Shown: in pieces, positions 1 to 5,891 of the stretch
Layout: every line of letters begins with the position of its first letter
How positions within the stretch are numbered: position 1 is the stretch's first letter
NCBI RefSeq assembly: GCF_946885725.1
Contig: NZ_CAMPGZ010000147.1
Span: 1 to 10,791 of the forward strand
Direction of reading: 5' to 3'
Length of the DNA: 10,791 nucleotides
Origin: an uncultured Nocardioides sp.
Lineage (GTDB): Bacteria > Actinomycetota > Actinomycetes > Propionibacteriales > Nocardioidaceae
Position numbers and translations under genes: made by a program
The notes under the pieces: generated by a model
Seen by the model: the letters and a program-made list of their open reading frames with translations, nothing else
Told to the model about the DNA's origin: nothing
Databases searched by the model: none

Positions 1-1261
1 GCACGCCCCGCCCCATCACGTCGCCGACCACGAGGGCGACGCCGCCGCCGTCGGAGGCGATCACGTCGTACCAGTCGCCGCCGACGGGCTCGAGCTCCTC
101 GCCGCCGGGTGCGTAGCTCGCGGCGATCGCGAGCCCCGGCACCGTCGGCAGCGGGCTGGCGGCGAGGCTGCTCTGCAGCTGGTCGGAGATCTCCGTGGTG
201 CGTTGCTGGTGGTGTGCGCGCACCGCGGCGAGCGACACCTGCGCGGCGAGGTCGTCGAGGAGCAGCAGGTCCGCGGCCGGCAGCTCGCGGGTGCCGCGAA
301 GGAACGCCGTACCGCCGTCGACGAGCGTGTCGAGGTTCTCCGGGACGCGCAGCCGCGCGCGGCCGCCCATCAGCGCCTCGATCGCGACCAGGTGCGGCTC
401 GAGGGTCGCGGCGATCTCGCTCGCGGTCTCGGCCCGGGTGAGCTCGGACATCAGCTGGCGCAGCAGCTCGCTGCGGGCGCTGGCCAGCCGCTGCTGCGCG
501 TAGGCGCGCTCGAGGTCGCGGGCGGTCTCCTTCTCGTGCGTCACGTCCCGGACCACGCCGATGGTGCCGGTGGCGTTGCCGGCCTCGTCGCTGGTCACCT
601 CGCCGAACGCCTCGATCGCGTGCACGCTGCCGTCTGGGTGGACGATCCGCGTGCGCAGGACGTACGGCGACCGGGTGGCGAGCGCCTCGTCGACGATCGC
701 GAGCATCTCGGGGGCGTCCTCGGGGTGCAGCATCGAGGACCACGTCTCGAAGGTGCCGTCGTACCCGCCTGGCGGCAGCCCGAAGATCGCCTCGAGGCGC
801 TCGTCCCAGACGACGAGCCCGTCGGACATGCGCCAGTGCCACGCGCCGAGCCGCGCGGCGCGGTGCGCGAGACGGAGCCGCTCGTCCGCGGCCTCCTTCA
901 TCGCCTCGACCTCGCGCACGACGGTCAGGTCGTCGGCGACCACTACCGCGCCGACGATCACTCCGCGCTCGTCCTTGACCGGTGTCGCGGCGAGCCCGGC
1001 CAGCCACGGTGTGCCGTCCACCTTCCGGGCGCGCACGTCGCCGCGCCAGGTCTCCCCGTTCAGGACGCGGGCCAGCGGCTCCGCGGCGTCCTCCGGCTCC
1101 ACGAGGTCGAGCAGCCGTCGGCCCAGGAGCGTGTCGCGGGTGAAGCCGAACGCCTCGGCGCCTGCCTCGTTGGCGAAGGTGACCACGCCCGCGTCGTCCG
1201 TGGCCACCACGCACAGCCGGATAGCGTGGAGCAGGCGCAGCTCGTCGATGTAGCGCTGCAC
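1..1261 (-). CDS. PAS-PAS-SpoIIE (PP2C-type) serine phosphatase, C-terminus cut by window edge
   Basis: Cytoplasmic sensor phosphatase of the RsbU/SpoIIE class, expected to dephosphorylate a phospho-anti-anti-sigma (STAS) protein in partner switching. 420 codons are visible. PAS 1 covers about residues 6-115. PAS 2 covers about 125-245, is of the PAS_3 type with a W-x-W core and LHPED, and ends in a VVRDVTHEK linker. Residues about 255-355 form a shortened, degenerate GAF-like helical region. The PP2C domain starts near 357, with GGDWYDV (Asp396) and GDVMGRG (Asp414) supplying the first metal-binding acids. The rest of the catalytic domain lies outside the window. The GTG start is the first in-frame start after an upstream in-frame TGA and has GAAAGGGG 7 nt upstream. 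The gene lies 86 bp downstream of the lipid kinase gene on the same strand, so co-transcription is likely. Phosphatase class is confident from motifs. The PAS ligand and the protein substrate are unknown. Confidence 0.9.
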   Translation of the reverse strand, partial: MQRYIDELRLLHAIRLCVVATDDAGVVTFANEAGAEAFGFTRDTLLGRRLLDLVEPEDAAEPLARVLNGETWRGDVRARKVDGTPWLAGLAATPVKDERGVIVGAVVVADDLTVVREVEAMKEAADERLRLAHRAARLGAWHWRMSDGLVVWDERLEAIFGLPPGGYDGTFETWSSMLHPEDAPEMLAIVDEALATRSPYVLRTRIVHPDGSVHAIEAFGEVTSDEAGNATGTIGVVRDVTHEKETARDLERAYAQQRLASARSELLRQLMSELTRAETASEIAATLEPHLVAIEALMGGRARLRVPENLDTLVDGGTAFLRGTRELPAADLLLLDDLAAQVSLAAVRAHHQQRTTEISDQLQSSLAASPLPTVPGLAIAASYAPGGEELEPVGGDWYDVIASDGGGVALVVGDVMGRGV

Positions 1262-1268
1262 GGCTGTG

Positions 1269-1276
1269 CCCCTTTC
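1269..1276 (-). promoter_or_regulatory. Ribosome binding site of the PAS-SpoIIE gene
   Basis: GAAAGGGG on the minus strand, 7 nt before the GTG at 1261. It settles the start of the PAS-SpoIIE gene, because no other in-frame start codon exists between this GTG and the preceding in-frame stop. Confidence 0.65.
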
Positions 1277-1320
1277 GCCAACCTGACGGTCCCGCTGCTG
1301 GAGCCGCGGCTCATTGTCGT

Positions 1321-1344
1321 CCTCCCGGTGCCGTCAGCGGGAGG
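1321..1344 (-). other. Small hairpin between lipid kinase and PAS-SpoIIE genes
   Basis: A perfect 7-bp inverted repeat (CCTCCCG / CGGGAGG) with a 10-nt loop lies just after the lipid kinase stop codon. No U-run follows it in the direction of transcription, so at most it would be a weak attenuator or an mRNA-processing or stability element within the two-gene unit. It could also be chance in this GC-rich DNA. Confidence 0.3.
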
Positions 1345-1347
1345 GAT

Positions 1348-2319
1348 TCAGCCGAGCGAATCCAGATCGTGCTGTTGCGCGGCGCGCGCTCCGTCCAGCA
1401 CGGCCGCCGTGCTGCCCTTCGGGACCACCACGAGCAGGGCGTTGCGGTCGACCGTGAACGTCCCCGGCGTCTGCGCGACGACCTCGCCGTCGAGGTTCAC
1501 CGGGAGCGCCGGTTCGGTCTCCAGGCGTACGGCGCGAGTGGTCACGTGCACCACGCGGTCGTGATGGACGAACGAGCCGTCCTTGAGCAGCCGCGCGATG
1601 TCCACGTGGTCGCGTAGTCGACCGCGCACGATGACGGACACGTCGAGCAGGTGGTCGTCGATGCCGGCCGTCGGTGACACCGCGTTGCCGCCGCCGTAGT
1701 GCCGGCCGTTGCCGACCGCGACCTGCAGCAGGTCGTCGAGCTCGAGCGGCTCGTGGTCACCGTTCGGGAACTCGAGGCGGGCGGTGAACGGCCGGTGCCG
1801 CCGGTAGGCGCGCAGCGTCGCCACCGGGTAGGCGAGCGGCCCGAGCCACCGCTTCATCCGCGGGCCGAGCGCCTCGGCGACGGCGACCGACAGGCCGACC
1901 GACGCGACGTTGAGGAAGGCGCGGCCGTCGAGCCTGCCCAGGTCCACGTCGACGACGTCGCCGTCGGCCAGCGCGGCGCAGGCGGACGGGACGTCCAGCG
2001 GCAGGCCGAGCGTGCGGGCGAAGTCGTTGGCGGTGCCCAGCGGCAGCACGCCGAGCGCCGTACCGGTGCCGGCGACGCGGGCCGCGGCGCACCCGACCGA
2101 GCCGTCTCCGCCGCCCACGACCAGCAGGTCGGGCGGGTCCGCGACGACCCGGTCCAGCGTCTCGGCAAGCGCCGCTCCGGACTCGACGCGGTAGGCAGCG
2201 ACGATCGGGACGCCGGCTGCTTCGAGCCGCCGGAGCACTTCGTCGTAGGCGAGAGCGCCCCGCCGCGACGCGGTGTTGACCACCACGGCGGCACTGCGTG
2301 CCTCACGCGCGTGCTTCAT
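1348..2319 (-). CDS. YegS/DgkB-family diacylglycerol (lipid) kinase
   Basis: Predicted soluble lipid kinase (DAGK catalytic fold, 323 aa, the usual family length) that transfers phosphate from ATP to diacylglycerol or a related membrane lipid. The N-terminal VVVNTASRRG (about residues 12-21) replaces the common VNPxSG phosphate loop. Canonical GGGDGSVG (69-76) and PLGTANDFAR (93-102) follow, then GNGRHYGGGNAVSPTAGIDD with LLDV (203-227) and NLDGE (275-279), which carries the conserved acidic pair. Nothing essential appears missing. The frame is open upstream for 36 more codons, but the ATG at 2319 is preferred because the family homology begins right after it. No Shine-Dalgarno precedes this ATG; instead TAGCGT sits 8 nt upstream, which suggests a leaderless mRNA. 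The PAS-SpoIIE gene follows 86 bp later on the same strand. Family assignment is strong. The exact lipid substrate (diacylglycerol, phosphatidylglycerol or another) cannot be read from sequence. Confidence 0.92.
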   Translation of the reverse strand: MKHAREARSAAVVVNTASRRGALAYDEVLRRLEAAGVPIVAAYRVESGAALAETLDRVVADPPDLLVVGGGDGSVGCAAARVAGTGTALGVLPLGTANDFARTLGLPLDVPSACAALADGDVVDVDLGRLDGRAFLNVASVGLSVAVAEALGPRMKRWLGPLAYPVATLRAYRRHRPFTARLEFPNGDHEPLELDDLLQVAVGNGRHYGGGNAVSPTAGIDDHLLDVSVIVRGRLRDHVDIARLLKDGSFVHHDRVVHVTTRAVRLETEPALPVNLDGEVVAQTPGTFTVDRNALLVVVPKGSTAAVLDGARAAQQHDLDSLG

Positions 2320-2327
2320 GACCCGCC

Positions 2328-2333
2328 ACGCTA
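2328..2333 (-). promoter_or_regulatory. Candidate -10 box for a leaderless lipid kinase mRNA
   Basis: TAGCGT on the minus strand matches the actinobacterial TANNNT -10 pattern and lies 8 nt before the ATG at 2319, the spacing expected if transcription starts at the A of the start codon. No good -35 is seen at 17-18 nt. TTGACT at 2372-2367 is too far away for this -10. Tentative. Confidence 0.35.
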
Positions 2334-2387
2334 ACCCCGGAGCCTGAGAGGCACATGAGACGCCCCAGTCAAACGAGTTTCGGAATT

Positions 2388-2397
2388 TGTCCGGACA
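2388..2397. repeat. Perfect 10-bp palindrome TGTCCGGACA in the divergent intergenic region
   Basis: TGTCCGGACA is fully self-complementary. It lies between the lipid kinase gene (minus) and the MEDS-HATPase gene (plus), about 70 bp from either start, a plausible place for a dimeric regulator to bind. A 9-of-10 relative (TGTCGGGACA) occurs at 4207-4216 upstream of the LVIVD gene. I do not recognise it as the site of a known regulator. Confidence 0.4.
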
Positions 2398-2452
2398 GGG
2401 GTGTCGCTCGTCGGAGATCTGACGCACAGTGGGGTGGTGCGTCGACGACGCC

Positions 2453-2458
2453 GGGGGG
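2453..2458 (+). promoter_or_regulatory. Ribosome binding site deciding the MEDS-HATPase start
   Basis: A GGGGGG run ends 5 nt before the GTG at 2464. The reading frame is open further upstream, with GTG at 2401 and 2458, but only the 2464 start has this purine-rich run at usable spacing. That start also places the conserved FRHE segment close to the N-terminus, as in family members. Confidence 0.45.
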
Positions 2459-2463
2459 TGCAG

Positions 2464-3360
2464 GTGTCAACACAGTCGTTCCGACACGAGGTCGCCTTCT
2501 ACGAGGGCTCTCGTGGGCTGGCGAGCGCCGTCCTGCCGTTCGTGCAGGAGGGCATCGACCGCGGCGAGCCGACCCTGGTCGTGATGCCACCGGACCGGCT
2601 CGACCTGCTGCGCGCCGCGCTGGGCGCGCAGGGCCACGCGGTGACCTGGATGGACATGTTCGAGGTCGGCCGCAACCCGGCCCGGATCATCCCGGCCTGG
2701 CGCGAGTTCCTGACCGAGCACGACGGCGAGGTCGTCCGAGGCGTGGGGGAGCCGATCTGGGCGGACCGCCGCGACATCGAGCTCGCCGAGGCCGTGCTGC
2801 ACGAGTCGCTGCTGAACGTCGCGTTCGACGACGGCCCGTCCTGGCGGCTGCTGTGCCCCTACGACACCGAAGCGCTCCCGCCGGCCGTGGTCACCGAGGC
2901 GAGGCGGACCCACCCCGAGCAGGACCAGTACGTCGGGCACGAGCACGCACACGTGATGTTCACCCAGCCACTGCCACGGCCCCCGGCCGGCACGTTCGGC
3001 ATGCCCTTCGACGGACTGATGCTGGCGACGGTGCGCGAGGTCGTACGCGACCAGGCAGAGCGGATCGGGCTGCACCCCTCGACCGCCGACGACCTGGTGC
3101 TCTCCGTGCACGAGCTGGCCGCGAACAGCGTCCAGCACGCCGGCGGGAGCGGCTCGCTCCTGGTCTGGCAGGGCACAGGCGCGCTGGTCGTCGAGGTGCA
3201 GGACCTCGGCCGCATCGACGACGTCCTCGTCGGCCGCGGCGCGATCGACCTGGGCTCCGAGCAGGGTCGCGGCATCTGGCTGGCCAACCAGCTGTGCGAC
3301 CTGGTGCAGGTGCGGTCGGGCTCGCACGGCACCCAGGTGCGGGTGCACACCTGGCTGTGA
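2464..3360 (+). CDS. MEDS-HATPase anti-sigma regulatory kinase (RsbA/RsbW-like)
   Basis: A 298-aa cytoplasmic regulator. An N-terminal MEDS (DcmR-type sensory) domain spans about residues 7-150, with RHEVAFYEG, LPFVQEGIDRGEP, GRNPARIIPAW, GVGEPIW, HESLLNVAF and LLCPYDTEAL. A C-terminal HATPase_c_2 domain covers about 185-298. Its ATP site shows an N-box HELAANSVQHAG (216-227, Glu217 and Asn221), G1 DLG (247-249) and G2 GRGIWLAN (268-275). There is no HisKA phosphoacceptor domain, so this is an RsbW-type protein-serine kinase or anti-sigma switch rather than a classical two-component kinase. The domain pair is common in actinobacteria. It is divergent from the lipid kinase/PAS-SpoIIE unit, whose phosphatase would be the natural antagonist of such a kinase; that link is inference. 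Its STAS target and sigma factor are not in the window, and the signal sensed by MEDS is unknown. Confidence 0.88.
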   Translation: MSTQSFRHEVAFYEGSRGLASAVLPFVQEGIDRGEPTLVVMPPDRLDLLRAALGAQGHAVTWMDMFEVGRNPARIIPAWREFLTEHDGEVVRGVGEPIWADRRDIELAEAVLHESLLNVAFDDGPSWRLLCPYDTEALPPAVVTEARRTHPEQDQYVGHEHAHVMFTQPLPRPPAGTFGMPFDGLMLATVREVVRDQAERIGLHPSTADDLVLSVHELAANSVQHAGGSGSLLVWQGTGALVVEVQDLGRIDDVLVGRGAIDLGSEQGRGIWLANQLCDLVQVRSGSHGTQVRVHTWL

Positions 3361-3363
3361 CGG

Positions 3364-3377
3364 AGCGGTGAGCCGCT
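3364..3377. terminator. Weak hairpin between convergent genes
   Basis: AGCGG-TGAG-CCGCT forms a 5-bp stem with a 4-nt loop in the 15-bp gap between the convergent MEDS-HATPase and DUF305 stop codons, and it overlaps the DUF305 stop. It could act as a small bidirectional terminator. The stem is short and no U-tract is present on either side. Confidence 0.25.
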
Positions 3378-4098
3378 AGGCCAGCTCGGCCAGCAGGTCG
3401 CGCATCCGTGCGATCTCGCCCGACTGCACCGCGGCCACCTCGCCCATCATCTCGCTCGCGCGTACGTCGCTGGACTCGGGCGCCGCGTCGTCGGCCATCG
3501 CGATCGCGCCCCGGTGGTGCTGGATCATCCCGCGGAGGAAGACCCGGTCGAACTCCCGGCCGCGCGCCGCCTTCAGCCGGTCGAGCTGCTCGTGGGTGAG
3601 CATCCCGTGCATCGCGTTGTGGCCGTGCTCGGAGTGGTCCCACTCGCTCGGGTCCTCGGCGGCCGACGGCACGTCGAGGTTGCGCTCCTCGAGCCAGGCG
3701 GCCATCGCCAGGATCTCCGGGCCCTGGGCGGCGCGGATCCGGTCGGCCATCACCTTCACCCGGCGGTCGGACGCGCGCTTCCTCGCGAGCTCGGACATCA
3801 CGATTGCCTGGGCGTGGTGCGGGATCATCATCTGCACGAACGCGACGTCGCTGTGGCTGAACTGCTCCTCGGGCTCGACGTCGCCGGGGTCCCGGGTCGC
3901 GTTGGGCTCGCCGGGCTCACCCGGCTGCAGGAGCGCGCCCTTTGTGTCCTTCGTGTCGTCGGCTGTCTCGCCGGCTGCCTTGCCGGTCGACGTACCGGAC
4001 CCGCCGTCCGCCCCGCTGTCCGCGGCCCCGGACGAGCAGGACGTCAACGGCGCCAGCAGGAGCAGCGTGGCGGACAGCGAGGAGACTGCGCGACGCAC
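3376..4098 (-). CDS. DUF305 lipoprotein
   Basis: A 240-aa exported lipoprotein. The signal starts MRRAVSS, continues through a Leu-rich core and ends in lipobox L-T-S-C (Cys21). A disordered Ser/Gly/Asp/Thr linker runs to about residue 75. The DUF305 domain (ferritin-like four-helix type) covers about 80-240. It has the family's two His-His helices, MMIPHHAQAI (His94-95) and GMIQHHRGAI (His194-195), and a His/Met-rich loop DHSEHGHNAMHGM (154-166) between them. Some characterised DUF305 proteins, such as cyanobacterial CopM, bind copper; metal binding here is inferred from those residues. An in-frame GTG lies 33 nt further upstream, but the GTG at 4098 is chosen because GGGAGG sits 8 nt before it and it yields a normal lipoprotein signal. 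The gene is divergent from the secreted LVIVD propeller and convergent with the MEDS-HATPase gene. Confidence 0.9.
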   Translation of the reverse strand: MRRAVSSLSATLLLLAPLTSCSSGAADSGADGGSGTSTGKAAGETADDTKDTKGALLQPGEPGEPNATRDPGDVEPEEQFSHSDVAFVQMMIPHHAQAIVMSELARKRASDRRVKVMADRIRAAQGPEILAMAAWLEERNLDVPSAAEDPSEWDHSEHGHNAMHGMLTHEQLDRLKAARGREFDRVFLRGMIQHHRGAIAMADDAAPESSDVRASEMMGEVAAVQSGEIARMRDLLAELA

Positions 4099-4106
4099 GA
4101 AGGGGC

Positions 4107-4112
4107 CCTCCC
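4107..4112 (-). promoter_or_regulatory. Ribosome binding site deciding the DUF305 start
   Basis: GGGAGG on the minus strand, 8 nt before the GTG at 4098. The longer frame from the GTG at 4131 would put this strong site inside the coding region and add 11 residues, including acidic ones, ahead of the lipoprotein signal. The shorter start is therefore preferred. Confidence 0.7.
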
Positions 4113-4148
4113 GAGAGAAGCGGTCGACCACCGATCGAGGTCGAAGTC

Positions 4149-4178
4149 TTTACTTTGGCCGCTCGCACACGGTACGAC
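4149..4178 (+). promoter_or_regulatory. Tentative promoter for the LVIVD gene
   Basis: The 140-bp gap between the DUF305 and LVIVD starts must hold two divergent promoters. Its only A/T-rich patch is near 4143-4156. Reading plus, TTTACT (4149-4154), 18 nt and TACGAC (4173-4178) give a weak -35/-10 pair, with the last T of the -10 missing. That would leave a leader of about 55 nt. I could not place a convincing minus-strand promoter. Confidence 0.25.
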
Positions 4179-4203
4179 GGACCAGGCAGTCGCGGAAACC
4201 CCG

Positions 4204-4219
4204 GGCTGTCGGGACACCC
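4204..4219. repeat. Imperfect inverted repeat centred on TGTCGGGACA, upstream of the LVIVD gene
   Basis: The arms GG-C-TGTC and GACA-C-CC flank a GG centre. All positions pair except one C:C mismatch. The core, TGTC-NN-GACA (4207-4216), is the same pattern as the perfect palindrome at 2388-2397. It lies about 22 nt before the LVIVD start codon, where a bound repressor could block transcription or early elongation. The 2-nt centre makes a protein-binding site more likely than an RNA hairpin. Confidence 0.35.
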
Positions 4220-4238
4220 ACGAAAGGTTCTCGGGACC

Positions 4239-5804
4239 ATGCACTTCTGGAAGGGAACGACCGCGCCCACCCGCCGTCACGCGGGGCTCGTGGCAGCAGC
4301 GGCCGTCACACTCGGCCTCACCATGACTCTCGGCCCCTCCGGCCCGGCCTCGGCGCACGGCGACGAGGGCAACGCGCAGAAAGGCGCCGAGCAGGGCAGC
4401 TCCGGACCGGCCTGCACCGCGAAGGAGAAGCGTCGCCTGGAGCGCGCCGACGACAACTTCTCCGCCGCCTGCCTGCCGGGCGCCGACCTGGCGCAGATGG
4501 AGGGCCACGAGCCGGAGCTCGGCGTCGGCGAGGAGGCGAGCAGCCGCAACGTCAAGCGCATCGCCACCATTCCCAAGCAGGGGCCGTTCGCGGAGACCAG
4601 CTCCTTCAACAGCGACCTGGCGTTCCAGGGCCGCTACGCCTTCGCCGGCAACTACAACGGCTTCACGGTCTTCGACATCAAGAAGGCGAAGAGCCCCAAG
4701 GTGGTCGCGCAGGTCCTCTGCCCCGGCGGGCAGGGCGACGTCTCGGTGTACGGCGACATCCTCGTGATGAGCGTCGACTCACCGCGCAGCAGCAGCTCGT
4801 GCCAGAGCGACCCGTCGAGCACCAGCAACCCCAGCGCGTGGGAGGGCCTGCGGGTCTTCGACATCAGCGACCCGAGGGCACCGCAGTACGTCTCCGCCGT
4901 GAAGACCGCGTGCGGCTCGCACACGCACACGCTGGCGCCCGACCAGGCGGACGAGAACCTCTACGTGTACGTCTCGTCGTACTTCCCGAGCACGTCCAAC
5001 CCCAACTGCCCGCCGCCGCACGACAAGATCAGCGTGGTGAAGGTGCCCGTCGCCTCCCCGCGCGACGCGGCGCTCGTCGCGACGCCGGTGCTGTTCCCCG
5101 AGGGCGGCAACCCGGGCGACGGCTACTCGTTCGAGACGACCGGCTGCCACGACATCACGGCGTACCCGGAGAAGGACATCGCGGCCGGTGCCTGCATGGG
5201 TGACGGCATCCTGCTCGACATCAGCGACCGCGAGAACCCGGTCGTGACCGAGCAGGTCCGTGACGAGGAGAACTTCTTCTTCTGGCACTCCGCGACGTTC
5301 AACAACGACGGCACCAAAGTCGTCTTCACCGACGAGCTCGGCGGTGGCGGCGGAGCCGAGTGCAACCCGGACGTCGGTCCGACCAGGGGCGCCGACGGCA
5401 TCTACGACATCGAGGACGGCCAGCTCGTCTTCAAGAGCTACTACAAGATCGCGCGCACCAACGGCGACACGGAGAACTGCGTGGCGCACAACGGCTCGCT
5501 GATCCCCGTGCCCGGCAAGGACATCATGGTGCAGGCCTGGTACCAGGGCGGCGTCTCGATCTGGGACTTCACCGACTCGGCGAACCCGCGTGAGATCGGC
5601 TGGTTCGACCGTGGCCCGCTCGCCAACGACCGGCTGGTCCTGGGCGGCTCGTGGTCCGCGTACTACTACAACGGCCACATCTACTCCAACGACATCCAGA
5701 AGGGCTTCGACGTCCTGGAGATCAAGGACAAGCTGACGAACCCGGCCAAGAAGATCCGCATGGACGTGTTCAACGCGCAGTCCCAGCCGTCCTACAACGG
5801 CTGA
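4239..5804 (+). CDS. Secreted LVIVD-repeat beta-propeller protein
   Basis: A 521-aa exported protein. A Sec signal peptide occupies residues 1-39 (RRH, Ala/Val/Leu core, ASA cleavage site), so the predicted mature N-terminus is His40-Gly-Asp. A Cys-containing linker follows to about residue 105, then a beta-propeller with five LVIVD-type repeats: GFTVFDIKKAKSP (141-153), GLRVFDISDPRAP (203-215), GILLDISDRENP (323-334), GVSIWDFTDSANP (438-450) and GFDVLEIKDKLTNP (489-502). The mature chain has ten Cys, an even number that suits disulfides in an extracytoplasmic protein. His recur at comparable places between blades: SHTH (227-230), CHD (303-305), WHS (349-351), AHN (416-418). The ATG at 4239 was chosen for the clean signal peptide; its ribosome site is weak (GAAAGG, 11 nt upstream). 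Codon use is strongly C-ending, with AAC, AAG and TTC prevailing, consistent with good expression. It is divergent from the DUF305 lipoprotein gene. No enzyme activity can be assigned; binding or metal-dependent roles are possible. Confidence 0.87.
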   Translation: MHFWKGTTAPTRRHAGLVAAAAVTLGLTMTLGPSGPASAHGDEGNAQKGAEQGSSGPACTAKEKRRLERADDNFSAACLPGADLAQMEGHEPELGVGEEASSRNVKRIATIPKQGPFAETSSFNSDLAFQGRYAFAGNYNGFTVFDIKKAKSPKVVAQVLCPGGQGDVSVYGDILVMSVDSPRSSSSCQSDPSSTSNPSAWEGLRVFDISDPRAPQYVSAVKTACGSHTHTLAPDQADENLYVYVSSYFPSTSNPNCPPPHDKISVVKVPVASPRDAALVATPVLFPEGGNPGDGYSFETTGCHDITAYPEKDIAAGACMGDGILLDISDRENPVVTEQVRDEENFFFWHSATFNNDGTKVVFTDELGGGGGAECNPDVGPTRGADGIYDIEDGQLVFKSYYKIARTNGDTENCVAHNGSLIPVPGKDIMVQAWYQGGVSIWDFTDSANPREIGWFDRGPLANDRLVLGGSWSAYYYNGHIYSNDIQKGFDVLEIKDKLTNPAKKIRMDVFNAQSQPSYNG

Positions 5805-5829
5805 TCCCACCCCGCTGGACACCGCGGGT

Positions 5830-5865
5830 GCGAGGCCCCTGAGCCGCACGGCTCCGGGGCCTCGC
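5830..5865 (+). terminator. Strong hairpin terminator after the LVIVD gene
   Basis: The arms GCGAGGCCCC (5830-5839) and GGGGCCTCGC (5856-5865) pair perfectly. After one T:C mismatch an inner GAGCC/GGCTC stem closes on a GCAC loop, giving 15 bp in all. It begins 25 nt after the LVIVD stop. The following bases (GCTGTCTCGG) are only moderately T-containing, as is usual for actinobacterial terminators. Confidence 0.75.
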
Positions 5866-5891
5866 GCTGTCTCGGTGAGGACGACGACAGG

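Noticed and set aside
203..1564. Plus-strand open frame of 453 codons antisense to the PAS-SpoIIE and lipid kinase genes
   Set aside because: It encodes an Arg/Gly/Val/Ala-rich, domain-less sequence typical of GC-rich shadow frames, and spans two real minus-strand genes with clear motifs.
2367..2372. TTGACT on the minus strand as a -35 box for the lipid kinase gene
   Set aside because: The hexamer is good, but at 17 nt spacing the -10 would be TCTCAG, a poor match, and the better -10 (TAGCGT) is about 33 nt away.
2377..2404. GTTT ... GGGTGT resembling an actinobacterial SigB/SigF-type promoter for the MEDS-HATPase gene
   Set aside because: The spacer is 18 nt, longer than the usual 14-17, and the -10 reads GGGTGT instead of GGGTAT. 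Too weak to annotate.
3596..5203. Plus-strand open frame of 535 codons across the DUF305 and LVIVD genes
   Set aside because: It runs antisense to DUF305 and out of frame through the LVIVD gene. The product is low complexity with no recognisable domain.
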